Origin: Piscirickettsiaceae bacterium NZ-RLO1
GTDB taxonomy: Bacteria > Pseudomonadota > Gammaproteobacteria > Piscirickettsiales > Piscirickettsiaceae
Direction: 5' to 3'
NCBI GenBank assembly: GCA_001644975.1
Contig: LVCQ01000006.1
Span: forward strand, 1-47,318
DNA: 47,318 bases
Position 1 is the stretch's first letter. Each line of letters opens with the position of its first letter. Under the pieces are notes generated by a model, which ran no database searches, was not told where the DNA came from, and worked only from the letters and a program-made list of their open reading frames with translations. Of the stretch, positions 27,981 through 37,782 are shown in pieces. A program made the position numbers and the translations under genes.

Positions 27981-28727
27981 CTACTCGTTGATTTGTTCTG
28001 GCGTCTTACCAAAACGACGTTGGCGATTTGAAAAGTCAGCAATGGCTTTATCTAATTCAGTTTCATCAAAATCAGGCCAATGCACATCGGCAAAATAGAG
28101 CTCAGTATAAGCTAATTGCCACATTAAGAAATTACTAATACGTAATTCACCACTAGTACGAATAAATAAATCAGGATCAGGCAAATGCGATGTTGAAAGA
28201 TACTCTGATAACATCTGCTCATTAATCTCTTCAGTCGATAAATCACCGCCTTTCACCGCAGCAGCTATTTTCTGAGCAGCATGGGCAATATCCCAACGTC
28301 CACCATAATTGACCGCAACCACCAGCTTCATGCCAGTGTTACTTGCTGTCTTTTTTGCAGCCGTTAGTAATTTTGTTCGTAACTTATCTGATAACGCCGA
28401 TAAATCACCAATAAACTCTAAACGAATATTAGCATTTTGCAAACGTTTAAGCTCACGGTTTACCGTCCAAGAAAACAGCTCCATGATCAGTTTGACTTCA
28501 CGCTCAGGGCGATTCCAGTTTTCACTACTAAAGGCAAACAGTGTTAAGGCTTCAATGCCACGCTCAGCACTGGCTTTAACAATACGACGTACTGCCTCAG
28601 CACCAGCACGATGGCCTGCAGCGCGAGGTAGTTTTCGTGCTGTTGCCCAACGACCATTGCCATCCATAATAATGGCAATATGTTTAGGCGCTAAAGCTGC
28701 CTCTGCCTCAACACTCATAGAGCTCAT
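27981..28727 (-). CDS. uppS: Undecaprenyl diphosphate synthase
   Basis: The cis-prenyltransferase that builds the C55 lipid carrier for peptidoglycan and O-antigen from farnesyl diphosphate and IPP. 248 residues. The signature HIAIIMDGNGRWA carries the catalytic aspartate (Asp22), followed by GHRAGAEAVRRIV, LTLFAFSSENWNRP and, at the C-terminus, DLFIRTSGELRISNFLMWQ. It begins seven bases after frr, where E. coli and most relatives have dxr, so the DXP-pathway gene is missing from this site. It is an end user of the IPP made by the mevalonate operon 6-12 kb away. Confidence 0.97.
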   Translation of the reverse strand: MSSMSVEAEAALAPKHIAIIMDGNGRWATARKLPRAAGHRAGAEAVRRIVKASAERGIEALTLFAFSSENWNRPEREVKLIMELFSWTVNRELKRLQNANIRLEFIGDLSALSDKLRTKLLTAAKKTASNTGMKLVVAVNYGGRWDIAHAAQKIAAAVKGGDLSTEEINEQMLSEYLSTSHLPDPDLFIRTSGELRISNFLMWQLAYTELYFADVHWPDFDETELDKAIADFSNRQRRFGKTPEQINE

Positions 28728-28734
28728 CTATCCT

Positions 28735-29292
28735 TTAAATCGCTATTAACTCTTTTTCTTTGACCTGAATAATAGAATCAACATCGGCAATACATTTATC
28801 AGTGACTTTTTGCACACGATCTTGAGCGCGACGCTCATCATCTTCGCTCATTTCTTTTTGTTTTAACAAATCTTTAAAACGGTTATTCGCATCACGGCGA
28901 ATATTACGAATCGCCACACGTGCATTTTCAGCTTCACCTTTAACAATCTTCACCAGATCACGGCGACGCTCTTCTGTTAATGGCGGCAAAGGCACACGAA
29001 TCACCTGGCCTGCTGACGATGGATTAAGGCCCAAATCAGACACCATAATCGCTTTTTCAACCGCAGCAATCATGGTTTTTTCCCAGGGTACCACCTGTAG
29101 TGTTCTAGCATCAGCAATACTAATATTGGCAATCTGGCTCAATGGCGTATCACTACCATAATAGTCAACAGAAATATGCTCCAATAAGCTTGGATGCGCA
29201 CGGCCGGTACGAATCTTAACTAAGTTATCGCGCAAGGCCTCTAAACTTTTTTCCATACGTGCTTGCGTATCGGTAATTATTTGGTCTATCAC
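28735..29292 (-). CDS. frr: Ribosome recycling factor
   Basis: Splits terminated ribosomes together with EF-G. 185 residues, exactly the usual size. Family segments: [20 protein letters not shown] near the N-terminus, [20 protein letters not shown] in the centre and the C-terminal helix ending VKEKELIAI. The GTG start is six bases after GGGGAA and three bases after the pyrH stop, so the two are coupled. Order tsf-pyrH-frr is universal in gammaproteobacteria. Confidence 0.97.
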   Translation of the reverse strand: MIDQIITDTQARMEKSLEALRDNLVKIRTGRAHPSLLEHISVDYYGSDTPLSQIANISIADARTLQVVPWEKTMIAAVEKAIMVSDLGLNPSSAGQVIRVPLPPLTEERRRDLVKIVKGEAENARVAIRNIRRDANNRFKDLLKQKEMSEDDERRAQDRVQKVTDKCIADVDSIIQVKEKELIAI

Positions 29293-29295
29293 TTT

Positions 29296-30033
29296 TTATT
29301 CCCCACCACTGACTAAGGTGCCTTCATCTTCACCCAAAATAACACGAAGAAGCGATTTTTCCTTAAAAATATTAAAGACACGAATCGGTAAATGATGGTC
29401 ACGACACTGACAAAAAGCCGCCAAATCCATCACACCTAACTCTTTTTTCAGAGCCTCTTCATAACTTAAAAATGAATAACGTTCTGCCGTTGGATCTTTT
29501 TCAGGATCTGCAGTATACACACCATCAACACGCGTTGCTTTTAACAATAAGTCCACATCAACTTCTATACCACGTAAACTTGCAGCTGAATCTGTTGTCA
29601 CTAAAGGGTTTCCGGTGCCCGCAGCAAAAATTACCGCACGCCCTTCAGACAAATGATGCATGGCCTTACGACGATCATAGTGATCTACCAAACCACTCAT
29701 CGGAATCGCTGACATAATCCGTGCTGGTACATCAATACGTTCTAAAACATCACGCATTGCCAACGCATTGATCACTGTCGCCAACATGCCCATATGGTCA
29801 CCCGTGACACGGCTTAGTCCAGCCTCAGAAAGGGCCACTCCGCGTAAGAAGTTGCCCCCACCGATAACAAGGCCGACCTGAACGCCTAAAGCCATCACTT
29901 GCTTAATTTCATGTGCAAATCGTTCGATTGTCTTGGGTGAAATTCCAGAGGCATTCGTCCCCATCAAGGATTCACCACTTAGCTTCAATAGAACACGCCG
30001 ATATTTCAGCGCCTGTGATGTCTTGGCCGTCAT
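29296..30033 (-). CDS. pyrH: UMP kinase
   Basis: Phosphorylates UMP to UDP; hexameric, amino-acid-kinase fold, allosterically controlled by GTP and UTP. 245 residues (E. coli 241). Landmarks: [14 protein letters not shown] at the N-terminus, [24 protein letters not shown]-type segment around residue 90 (here [16 protein letters not shown]), [16 protein letters not shown] and [23 protein letters not shown] lies seven bases before the ATG, a strong ribosome site, three bases after the tsf stop. Confidence 0.97.
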   Translation of the reverse strand: MTAKTSQALKYRRVLLKLSGESLMGTNASGISPKTIERFAHEIKQVMALGVQVGLVIGGGNFLRGVALSEAGLSRVTGDHMGMLATVINALAMRDVLERIDVPARIMSAIPMSGLVDHYDRRKAMHHLSEGRAVIFAAGTGNPLVTTDSAASLRGIEVDVDLLLKATRVDGVYTADPEKDPTAERYSFLSYEEALKKELGVMDLAAFCQCRDHHLPIRVFNIFKEKSLLRVILGEDEGTLVSGGE

Positions 30034-30036
30034 GGA

Positions 30037-30915
30037 TTAACCTCCCTGGACAGTTTTCATCACTTCTGCAGCAAAATCATCTTCTTTTTTCTCTATGCCT
30101 TCACCCACTTCAAAGCGAATAAAACCAAGTACTTTTGTGCCACGCTCTTGCAAGTATTGGCCTACTTTAACATTAGGATCAATCACAAACGGCTGACCGA
30201 CTAATGCATTTTCAGCTAAAAATTTATTAATCCGTCCACCCATCATTTTTTCAATGATGTTGTCAGGTTTCCCGGCCATATCCGGCTGCGCTTTGATAAT
30301 TTCTTTCTCTTTTTCTACAATCTCAGCAGGCATATCTTCAGGATTAACCACCATCGGGTTTGACGCTGCAACATGCATCGCCACTTGCTTGGCTAGCTCT
30401 GCATCACCATCTGCAAGTTCAACAGCAACACCAATACGCCCACCATGTGTATACGCACCAATCACGCCTTGTGACTCAATAATTTGAGCACGACGTACTG
30501 AAATATTTTCACCAATTTTAGCAATCAATGCGGTACGTTTTTCTTCAACTGCCTGGCCATCCGCACCCATCGCTTCAGCTACAGCCGCCACATCAGTTAA
30601 GCCATTTGCTAATACCAGCTCACCGACTTCATTGGCAAACGCTAAGAAACTTGCATCACGCGCAACGAAATCAGTTTCACAGTTAATTTCTGTTACTGCC
30701 ACTGTTTTATTATCAGTCGATGCTTTAATAATAATCACACCTTCTGCGGCAACACGACCGGCCTTTTTCACCGCTTTTGCAGCACCTGATTTGCGCATCT
30801 CTTCAATTGCAACTTCAATATCACCACTCGCTTCAGACAGTGCTTTTTTGCACTCCATCATGCCTGCACCTGTACGCTCACGTAATTCTTTAACCATTGC
30901 AGCAGTAATTGCCAT
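30037..30915 (-). CDS. tsf: Elongation factor Ts
   Basis: Guanine-nucleotide exchange factor for EF-Tu. 292 residues. N-terminal UBA-like domain [20 protein letters not shown], then the TDFVARD segment ([18 protein letters not shown]) that contacts EF-Tu, and paired subdomains ending [20 protein letters not shown] precedes the ATG. It follows rpsB by 171 bases that contain a terminator-like hairpin, so part of the rpsB transcription probably stops before tsf. Confidence 0.97.
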   Translation of the reverse strand: MAITAAMVKELRERTGAGMMECKKALSEASGDIEVAIEEMRKSGAAKAVKKAGRVAAEGVIIIKASTDNKTVAVTEINCETDFVARDASFLAFANEVGELVLANGLTDVAAVAEAMGADGQAVEEKRTALIAKIGENISVRRAQIIESQGVIGAYTHGGRIGVAVELADGDAELAKQVAMHVAASNPMVVNPEDMPAEIVEKEKEIIKAQPDMAGKPDNIIEKMMGGRINKFLAENALVGQPFVIDPNVKVGQYLQERGTKVLGFIRFEVGEGIEKKEDDFAAEVMKTVQGG

Positions 30916-31008
30916 TGTAAATTCCTCTTTAAATTTAGATGTTAAGTTAAATTAAGTTAAATTAACTTTAGACTAGCCTTAGATTAAATTATCTCACTAT
31001 TTGATAAG

Positions 31009-31041
31009 AAAAAAAGGGGTCCTCTAACAAGCCCCCTTTTT
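31009..31041 (-). terminator. Terminator/attenuator between rpsB and tsf
   Basis: On the minus strand, AAAAAGGGG pairs with CCCCTTTTT around a ~13-base loop, ending in seven T residues. It lies 45 bases after the rpsB stop and 94 before the tsf start. A similar partial terminator between these two genes is known in E. coli and lets rpsB be expressed above tsf. The stem is symmetrical enough to work in both directions. Confidence 0.85.
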
Positions 31042-31086
31042 AAATAAAACTCAGCGAAATTGATTTACCCTAAGAGCCCCTAAGGT

Positions 31087-31854
31087 TTATGCATCTTTTT
31101 CCGCTTCTGTTCCTGATACTGATTCTGCAGTGATTTCAACAAATTCATCACCTTTCGTCGCTGCAATTTTTGCCACTTCACGAGCTTCAAGAATCGAATC
31201 TGCAATACCCTGTGCATAAAATTGAATAGAACGAATCGCATCGTCATTGCCAGGAATCACATAATCAACGTTATCCGGGCTGTTATTAGTATCAACAACA
31301 CCAATGACTGGAATACCGAGCTTCTTAGCTTCAGCGATAGAAATTTTCTCATGACCAACATCAAGAACAAAAACCGCATCCGGAAGGCCTGCCATGTTCT
31401 GAATTCCGCCTAAACTGCGCTCCAGCTTATCCATCTCACGCTGTAAAGTTAAGGCTTCTTTCTTAGTAACACGCTCGAAGGTGCCATCAGCAGCTTGACC
31501 TTGTAACTCTTTTAAACGCTTAATCGACTGACGCACTGTTTTATAGTTCGTCAACATGCCGCCTAACCAACGGTGGTCAACATAAGGCATGCCACAACGC
31601 TGAGCTTCTTCACGAATGATATTCGACGCTGCACGCTTAGTACCAACGAAAAGGACCTTGCCTTTTTGAGAAGCGAGCTTGCTAACAAAGTTAATCGCAT
31701 CTTTGTAAAGCGGTAAACTTTTTTCTAGATTAATAATATGAATATTATTGCGCTCACCGAAGATAAAGCGCTTCATTTTTGGGTTCCAAAAACGAGTTTT
31801 GTGTCCGAAGTGAACTCCGGCTTGTAACATTTCACGCATGGTCACAGCTGCCAT
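31087..31854 (-). CDS. rpsB: 30S ribosomal protein S2
   Basis: Small-subunit ribosomal protein needed for S1 binding. 255 residues. Typical start [25 protein letters not shown] is recognisable in its first 20 residues; further landmarks are [31 protein letters not shown] and [29 protein letters not shown] precedes the ATG. It has its own promoter 150 bases upstream with a GC-rich discriminator, and a leader that may carry S2 autoregulation as in other gammaproteobacteria. It is divergent from map, as in E. coli. Confidence 0.98.
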   Translation of the reverse strand: MAAVTMREMLQAGVHFGHKTRFWNPKMKRFIFGERNNIHIINLEKSLPLYKDAINFVSKLASQKGKVLFVGTKRAASNIIREEAQRCGMPYVDHRWLGGMLTNYKTVRQSIKRLKELQGQAADGTFERVTKKEALTLQREMDKLERSLGGIQNMAGLPDAVFVLDVGHEKISIAEAKKLGIPVIGVVDTNNSPDNVDYVIPGNDDAIRSIQFYAQGIADSILEAREVAKIAATKGDEFVEITAESVSGTEAEKDA

Positions 31855-31998
31855 GACTTTCTCCTAATTTTTAAGGGGTTAAACCTCCACAGTCCCTATC
31901 TTTCAACCCTTGGGCACCCGAAACATAGTTAGTAGCCTGTGTGTGTGTTTTATTAAATTGTGCAAGATCCAAGATACAAAAGTAAAACTCACTTGCAG
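31855..31998 (-). promoter_or_regulatory. rpsB 5' leader
   Basis: The untranslated stretch of about 140 bases between the predicted transcription start and the rpsB ATG. An imperfect stem AAGGGTT with AACCCCTT encloses a purine-rich loop shortly before the AGGAG. In gammaproteobacteria the rpsB leader is known to bind S2 for autogenous control. Whether this leader has the conserved fold is not shown; it is inferred from position and the visible stem. Confidence 0.4.
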
Positions 31999-32002
31999 CG
32001 CC

Positions 32003-32033
32003 ATTTTATACCATAAATCAGTATTAAAGACAA
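32003..32033 (-). promoter_or_regulatory. rpsB promoter
   Basis: On the minus strand, TTGTCT (32028-32033) and TATAAA (32005-32010) are separated by 17 bases. The -10 is followed by a GC-rich discriminator (GGCGCTGC) right at the expected start of transcription, the feature linked to stringent and growth-rate control of ribosomal promoters. This is the best promoter seen in the window. Confidence 0.75.
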
Positions 32034-32119
32034 CGACCATGCTCAGGTTTTACTTTAGCCATTTTAGCTATGGTGCCATCATCAATGATCTATTACACTA
32101 ATGGCACTTGGCACTCTAG

Positions 32120-32159
32120 CTGGCATTCTGGGTAACAAGGCTTATATTTACCCAGCCAG
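32120..32159 (+). other. Large two-part hairpin in the map upstream region
   Basis: CTGGC/GCCAG form an outer stem and TGGGTAA/TTACCCA a perfect seven-base inner stem around a 12-base loop; four bases bulge on the left arm. A direct repeat of TGGCACT (32102-32108 and 32109-32115) immediately precedes it. There is no T-run, so it is not a standard terminator. It lies in the 378-base divergent rpsB-map gap, about 75 bases before map; the rest of that gap shows no gene. Confidence 0.55.
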
Positions 32160-32232
32160 TACTAATAAATATCAAAATTATTAAAGGCTAGAATTAAAAA
32201 CTTAAGATAATCAACTAAGAGCATAGAGCATA

Positions 32233-33042
32233 ATGACCATTAAAATTAAGACAAGCGATGAAATCGAGAAAATGCGCAAAGCCGGGCGTTTAGCTGCTGA
32301 AGTTCTCACCATGATCACCCCACATGTTGCCCCTGGTGTGACTACAGAAGAACTCAACACCCTCTGCCATGACTACATTACGAATGAGCAACAAGCGATT
32401 CCCGCCCCCTTAAACTACCATGGTTTTCCAAAATCAATCTGCACCTCCGTGAACGATGTAATCTGCCATGGCATTCCAGCTGATCGCAAGCTGAAAAAAG
32501 GCGACATCGTCAATATCGATGTCACCGTTATTAAAGAGGGGTACCATGGCGACACCAGCATGATGTTTCATGTTGGTGAATTTAGTGCCAAGGAACGACA
32601 AACACCCCAGTATCAAGCCCGTGAGCGCCTCATCCAAATCACCCGTGAATGTTTATTTAAGGGCATTGCTGAAGTCAAGCCTGGCGCAAGTTTAAAAACC
32701 ATCGGCAAAATTATTCAAACGCATGCTGAACAGGCTAATTATTCCGTCGTTCGTGAATACTGCGGTCATGGCATCGGCGCTGTCTTTCATGAGGAACCAC
32801 AAGTGGTACATTATGATGACTCTCAGGTAAAAGACGTTATTTTACAAGAAGGCATGACCTTTACAATTGAACCGATGATTAATATGGGTAAATCCCAAAT
32901 AAAAACCTTAAATGATGGCTGGACGGTAAAAACCAAAGATCGCTCACTCTCAGCACAATGGGAACATACCTTACTGGTCACAGCTGGTGGCGTTGAAATT
33001 CTCACCCAACGTGATCAAGAGCAGTTTCTTTATTTAAGTTAA
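32233..33042 (+). CDS. map: Methionine aminopeptidase, type I
   Basis: Removes the N-terminal methionine from new proteins. 269 residues. The five metal ligands are present in order: aspartates in VNIDVTV and GDTSMMF, histidine in YCGHGIGAVFHEEP, and glutamates in FTIEPMIN and QWEHTLLV. ICTSVNDVICHGIP is the substrate-pocket segment. It is the usual first gene of the map-glnD-dapD group divergent from rpsB. Ribosome site is weak (AGAG in front of the ATG). Confidence 0.97.
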   Translation: MTIKIKTSDEIEKMRKAGRLAAEVLTMITPHVAPGVTTEELNTLCHDYITNEQQAIPAPLNYHGFPKSICTSVNDVICHGIPADRKLKKGDIVNIDVTVIKEGYHGDTSMMFHVGEFSAKERQTPQYQARERLIQITRECLFKGIAEVKPGASLKTIGKIIQTHAEQANYSVVREYCGHGIGAVFHEEPQVVHYDDSQVKDVILQEGMTFTIEPMINMGKSQIKTLNDGWTVKTKDRSLSAQWEHTLLVTAGGVEILTQRDQEQFLYLS

Positions 33043-33132
33043 AGCTAAAAAGCAAAGATAAAGAAAAGAAAGGCTAGGGCTAGACTAAGCGAAGAAACTA
33101 TATTAATAAACTAAAATTAGGCGTAAACAATA

Positions 33133-35790
33133 ATGGACACGATGGTATGGGCACAGCAAACACGTGAAAAATTAATTACCCTTAACGACAAACAAAAGGC
33201 GATATTGCAACAATTTCCCCAACGTGCCTACCAGTTATTGCGTCACCGTGCCAAAACAATCGACCGCATTCTAAACCAAGCGTGGCCAAAGCTTGAACTT
33301 GCCCCCTGCACGCTAATTGCCACAGGCGGCTATGGCCGCGGCACGCTGTATCCTTACTCTGATATCGATGTGCTGATCTTAACTCACAAACCCATTAAAC
33401 GCACCAATCAAGACAATGGTAACTTATCTAGCCTTAACCTAGATCAGCATCATGAGCAGCAAAACTATCAAAATGCCATCAGTGTATTTTTAACACAATG
33501 CTGGGATGCCGGTCTAGAAATTCGTCATAGCGTCCGCACCCCAGCAGAGTGCCTCAAAGACAGTAGCCATGACCCCGTCTTTTTTACCAGCATCTTAGAA
33601 ACACGCTATTTAAATGGCGATAAAGCCTTGTTTACCGAGCTCCAGCAGAAACTACGCTCACTTAAGGTCTGGTCTAAACAGCGCTTCTTTGAGGAAAAGC
33701 AAAGAGAAAGTTCAAAACGTTACCAGTTATTTCAAAATACTGTTTATAACCTAGAGCCTGATATTAAAAATAGCCCAGGGGGATTACGCGACCTTGACAC
33801 CCTACGCTGGTTATTACTGCATCATTTTGGTGACATACACCTTATTCAGCTCTATAAGCGTAAACTGGTAACACGACTTGAATACCGCAAATTAGCGCAA
33901 GCACAACAATTCTTTGCACAAATTCGCCTTGGCCTACATTTATGCACTCAACACAAAGAAAACCGCCTACTCTTTGATCATCAGCCCAAGCTAGCTGAGT
34001 TTTTAGGCTATCACGGCGAATCTAGCAACGACACTGCAAGTATGATGATGCAAAACTACTTTCGCCATGCTGCTGAGCTACGCCTACTTTTTATCATTTT
34101 AATGCGCCAATTCGAACAATCCTTTGCTCAAGTAGCAAGCCAACCGATTGGCAAAACCCCTTTTATTAAAACAGGCCATTATATTGGCCTTGCTGAGCAT
34201 TACAGTTTTAAGGAGCAGCCCAAACTCATCCTCGAGATATTTCTGTGCTTAGCCAAGCAAGATCAACTCCTTGACATTGACGCTAAAACCAGTAAAGCAC
34301 TGATGGAAAGCCTCGCCCTCATAGATGAAGGTTATCGCGACCACCGAGAACATCAGCGCCTTTTTGCCACGTTATTACAACACCCAAGCCAATTGCGCAT
34401 GATGAACCGCTTTGGCATTATTGGCGCTTATCTGCCAATCTTTGGCGCCATCATCGGCCAAATGCAATACAGTTTATTCCATAGCTATACTGTTGATACA
34501 CACACTTTATTTGTCATGCAAAACATCGAAAAGTTTTGCAATTCACAAAAAAATCAAGACCAGAGTCACACTCAACATTTAAAGCATTATGAAAGCGTCA
34601 GTCACACTTTAGAAGACCCGGCAATTATCTATACAGCAGCATTTTTCCATGATATTGCCAAAGGTCGTGACGGCCAACACTCTGAAGAAGGCGCCATCGA
34701 CGCCAATGTATTCTGCCAAGCCCATAGTTATACGCCTTATCAAACACGCCTGGTCAACTGGTTGGTATTGCATCATCTACTAATGTCACAAACCGCACAA
34801 ACCAAAGATATTCAAGACCCCCATGTCATTAACGAATTTGCACACAAAATAAGGGATTTGACCCATTTAAACTATTTATATGTCTTAACAGTCGCCGATA
34901 TTCAAGGCACCAATCCAAAGCTTTGGAATAGCTGGCGAGAAGCCTTACTGAAAAACCTTTACCTTGCCACTAAAGATGCCTTAAAGCGCGGCAGCGATAC
35001 AGACCATCTGGTTATCGAACACATGCAAGAAAATCAAGCCGATGCACTTGCGCTCCTTAATATGAATATCTTCTCATCTGGGCAAGTGCTAGATCTCTGG
35101 CAATATTGGCATAATGACTATTTTATTAAAAACTCCGCCCAAACGATCGCTTACCAGACAACCTTAGTGCTAGCCTTAACCCCAGCTAAACTACCCATCA
35201 TTGACTTTCAGCACAGTGAACAGCCAAAAATTACCCAGGTGTTTATTTACTGTCAAGACAGTGCGCATTTGTTTACACGCATCGTCAATGCGCTTGACCG
35301 GCTCAATATCAGCGTGAATGAAGCGGCCCTTAGCACCACACTCAATGGCTACAGCCTGCATCATTACGTTATTTTTGAGCAAGACAATACCCCTCCCGAA
35401 GGCATAATACGTCTCAATGAAATAAAGCAACAACTTAGTACCGCCATCGCCAACCAACACCTCCCCTCTTTTGTTAAACGCCTCCCTAACGCCAGGCTCA
35501 GTCACTTTCATGTCCCAACCCAGGTGAGCTTTCAAACCACTCCTTCTAAAATGACAGCACTAAAACTGATTACCCGTAACCAGCCATCATTATTAGCTTA
35601 TATTGGCTTAACACTATCCCAACACAACCTGATTATTCACAATGCCAAGATCAGCACTTTTGGTGAGCGTGTTGAAGATACGCTGTATATCACCGATCAA
35701 GAACGCCAACCCATAGACGATAAATCCCTCTTAAATAAAATAGCTCAAAGTCTGTGCTACCATTTTGATAAAATTCAGGAGTCACCTTAA
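33133..35790 (+). CDS. glnD: PII uridylyltransferase/uridylyl-removing enzyme
   Basis: The nitrogen sensor that adds and removes UMP on PII proteins according to glutamine. 885 residues (E. coli 890). Domains: nucleotidyltransferase with ATGGYGRGTLYPYSDIDVL (about 63-81), a helical linker with SPGGLRDLDTLRW, an HD domain with FFHDIAKGRDGQHSEEG (about 503-519) and HHLL, and two C-terminal ACT domains (about 695-885) that bind glutamine. All catalytic landmarks are intact. ansA starts at the very next base after its stop, so the two are co-translated. Confidence 0.96.
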   Translation: MDTMVWAQQTREKLITLNDKQKAILQQFPQRAYQLLRHRAKTIDRILNQAWPKLELAPCTLIATGGYGRGTLYPYSDIDVLILTHKPIKRTNQDNGNLSSLNLDQHHEQQNYQNAISVFLTQCWDAGLEIRHSVRTPAECLKDSSHDPVFFTSILETRYLNGDKALFTELQQKLRSLKVWSKQRFFEEKQRESSKRYQLFQNTVYNLEPDIKNSPGGLRDLDTLRWLLLHHFGDIHLIQLYKRKLVTRLEYRKLAQAQQFFAQIRLGLHLCTQHKENRLLFDHQPKLAEFLGYHGESSNDTASMMMQNYFRHAAELRLLFIILMRQFEQSFAQVASQPIGKTPFIKTGHYIGLAEHYSFKEQPKLILEIFLCLAKQDQLLDIDAKTSKALMESLALIDEGYRDHREHQRLFATLLQHPSQLRMMNRFGIIGAYLPIFGAIIGQMQYSLFHSYTVDTHTLFVMQNIEKFCNSQKNQDQSHTQHLKHYESVSHTLEDPAIIYTAAFFHDIAKGRDGQHSEEGAIDANVFCQAHSYTPYQTRLVNWLVLHHLLMSQTAQTKDIQDPHVINEFAHKIRDLTHLNYLYVLTVADIQGTNPKLWNSWREALLKNLYLATKDALKRGSDTDHLVIEHMQENQADALALLNMNIFSSGQVLDLWQYWHNDYFIKNSAQTIAYQTTLVLALTPAKLPIIDFQHSEQPKITQVFIYCQDSAHLFTRIVNALDRLNISVNEAALSTTLNGYSLHHYVIFEQDNTPPEGIIRLNEIKQQLSTAIANQHLPSFVKRLPNARLSHFHVPTQVSFQTTPSKMTALKLITRNQPSLLAYIGLTLSQHNLIIHNAKISTFGERVEDTLYITDQERQPIDDKSLLNKIAQSLCYHFDKIQESP

Positions 35791-36828
35791 ATGACAAAAG
35801 CTGTGGCTAAAAAAACAATCTATATCGCCTACACTGGTGGCACCATCGGTATGCAACCGACAACGCAAGGCTTCAACCCTTTCCCTGGATTTCTTGCCAA
35901 ACAGATGGCTGAGCTCCCTGCCATTAACCATGAAAAAATGCCGAATTATGTTCTCAATGAATATAACCCACTGATTGATTCAGCAAATGCCACTCCCCAA
36001 GATTGGGTCAATATCGCTAAAGATATCTTAGAAAATTATGACCAATACGATGGTTTTGTTATTTTACATGGCACTGATACCATGGCCTATACGGCCTCAG
36101 CACTGTCATTTTTATTACCTAGCTTAAATAAACCAGTCATCATTACCGGTTCACAGATTCCAATTGGTCAAATTCGCAATGATGCCGCTTGTAATATTAT
36201 CGATGCCTTATTGATTGCCAATCATCACCCAATTCCAGAAGTTTGCTTATATTTTAATAATTATTTACTGCGCGGCAACCGCAGCCAGAAAACCTATGCT
36301 GATCGGCTCAACGCCTTTCGCTCACCCAATTTCCCACCCCTTGCTGAAATCGGCATTGAGATTAAAATTAGAGAACACCTCATCCTTCCTCCCTCAACAC
36401 CCGCGATCAAACTGCCAGCCTGGCAAGATGCAAAAATTGCCGCCTTTCGATTATTTCCAGGCTTTTCCATGACGATTTTAGAACATGTCTTGGCCCAGGA
36501 TATCAATGGTATTATTCTTGAAAGCTATGGCACCGGCAATGCACCCAATCAAAATTTATCCTTCTTAAAGGCATTGCAGCAGGCCAATAATCGCGGTGTT
36601 GTCATTGTTAATTGCACACAATGCTTACAGGGCGCAGTGAAAATGCAAAATTATAGCACCGGCCATGCTTTACTGGATGCGGGCGTTATCAATGGCCACG
36701 ACATGACACCGGAGGCCGCACTCACTAAGCTTTCTTGGTTATTTAGCTGCCATCAAGATATTACACTCATTAAAAACAAAATGACCGAAAATCTTCGAGG
36801 CGAATTAACAGCAGAAAAGGCGATATAA
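35791..36828 (+). CDS. ansA: L-asparaginase, type I (cytoplasmic)
   Basis: Hydrolyses L-asparagine to aspartate and ammonia. 345 residues without a signal peptide, as expected for the cytosolic type I enzyme. The first nucleophile threonine lies in [13 protein letters not shown] (about 11-17) and the second catalytic group in [14 protein letters not shown] (about 93-106); [15 protein letters not shown] follows. It abuts glnD with no gap and dapD follows one base after its stop. E. coli has glnD and dapD near each other without ansA between; here asparagine nitrogen and aspartate supply are tied to the nitrogen sensor and to lysine/diaminopimelate synthesis, which uses aspartate. Confidence 0.94.
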   Translation: MTKAVAKKTIYIAYTGGTIGMQPTTQGFNPFPGFLAKQMAELPAINHEKMPNYVLNEYNPLIDSANATPQDWVNIAKDILENYDQYDGFVILHGTDTMAYTASALSFLLPSLNKPVIITGSQIPIGQIRNDAACNIIDALLIANHHPIPEVCLYFNNYLLRGNRSQKTYADRLNAFRSPNFPPLAEIGIEIKIREHLILPPSTPAIKLPAWQDAKIAAFRLFPGFSMTILEHVLAQDINGIILESYGTGNAPNQNLSFLKALQQANNRGVVIVNCTQCLQGAVKMQNYSTGHALLDAGVINGHDMTPEAALTKLSWLFSCHQDITLIKNKMTENLRGELTAEKAI

Positions 36829-36829
36829 T

Positions 36830-37651
36830 ATGACCGAACTAGAACCTATCATTCATGACCTCTTCGAAAGACGCGCTCACTTAAATAGCAACACCTTACA
36901 GGCCCATGAACGCACCGCAATTGCAGAAGCGATAAAGCAACTCGATCAAGGCAAGTTGCGTGTTGCTGAAAAAATTAACGGCCACTGGCACACCCACGAG
37001 TGGTTGAAAAAAGCAGTTTTGCTCTCTTTTGTAACCAGTAATAACCAAATCATCAATCACTCCAACCAGCAATTTTATGATAAAGTGCCACTTAAATACC
37101 AAGGGTATGCTCAGCACGACTATGAGCAACAGGGAGTGCGCATTGTACCACCAGCAACAGCACGTCGCGGCGCTTATATCGCACCAAATACAGTGCTCAT
37201 GCCAAGTTATGTCAATATCGGCGCTTATGTTGATTCAGGGACGATGGTCGATACTTGGGCAACTGTCGGCTCATGCGCGCAAATTGGTAAAAATGTCCAC
37301 CTTTCTGGTGGTGTTGGTATTGGTGGTGTTCTAGAGCCCTTGCAAGCGACACCGACCATTATTGAAGACAACTGCTTCATTGGTGCGCGCTCTGAAATTG
37401 TCGAAGGCGTGATCATCGAAGAGAACTCTGTCATAGGCATGGGGGTCTTTATCAGCCAAAGTACTAAAATCTATGACCGTGAAAAAAATGAAATTTCCTA
37501 TGGTCGGATTCCAAGTGGTTCTGTTGTCGTTGCCGGTAGCTTACCCTCACAGCAAGGCCAATGTCACTTAAATTGCGCGGTAATCGTTAAACAAGTTGAT
37601 GCAAAAACCCGAGCCAAAACCAGCATTAATGATTTACTGCGTAACAACTAA
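36830..37651 (+). CDS. dapD: Tetrahydrodipicolinate N-succinyltransferase
   Basis: Succinylates tetrahydrodipicolinate in the lysine and meso-diaminopimelate pathway, giving peptidoglycan cross-links. 273 residues (E. coli 274). N-terminal helical domain, then a left-handed beta helix with [20 protein letters not shown] and [14 protein letters not shown], and [20 protein letters not shown]. Translation probably follows ansA by coupling. A terminator closes the operon 25 bases after the stop. Confidence 0.97.
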   Translation: MTELEPIIHDLFERRAHLNSNTLQAHERTAIAEAIKQLDQGKLRVAEKINGHWHTHEWLKKAVLLSFVTSNNQIINHSNQQFYDKVPLKYQGYAQHDYEQQGVRIVPPATARRGAYIAPNTVLMPSYVNIGAYVDSGTMVDTWATVGSCAQIGKNVHLSGGVGIGGVLEPLQATPTIIEDNCFIGARSEIVEGVIIEENSVIGMGVFISQSTKIYDREKNEISYGRIPSGSVVVAGSLPSQQGQCHLNCAVIVKQVDAKTRAKTSINDLLRNN

Positions 37652-37676
37652 CTCTCACACACCTAAGTTAAGATTT

Positions 37677-37704
37677 AGCTGTTACCTTGCAGCTTTTTCT
37701 TTTC
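37677..37704 (+). terminator. Terminator of the map-glnD-ansA-dapD operon
   Basis: AGCTG/CAGCT stem with an eight-base loop followed by TTTTTCTTTTC. The stem is short, but the T-run and the position just after dapD make a terminator likely. Confidence 0.7.
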
Positions 37705-37782
37705 TTAGTGCAATCACGAATCACGTCAAATTAAATCTTAGCAACTAATAAACAAGACTAATAACAATTAGGTATAATTACT

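Noticed and set aside
37773-37778. TATAAT just before the HAD protein gene
   Set aside because: It lies five bases before the ATG, so a normal transcript would start inside the gene; likely chance in AT-rich DNA.
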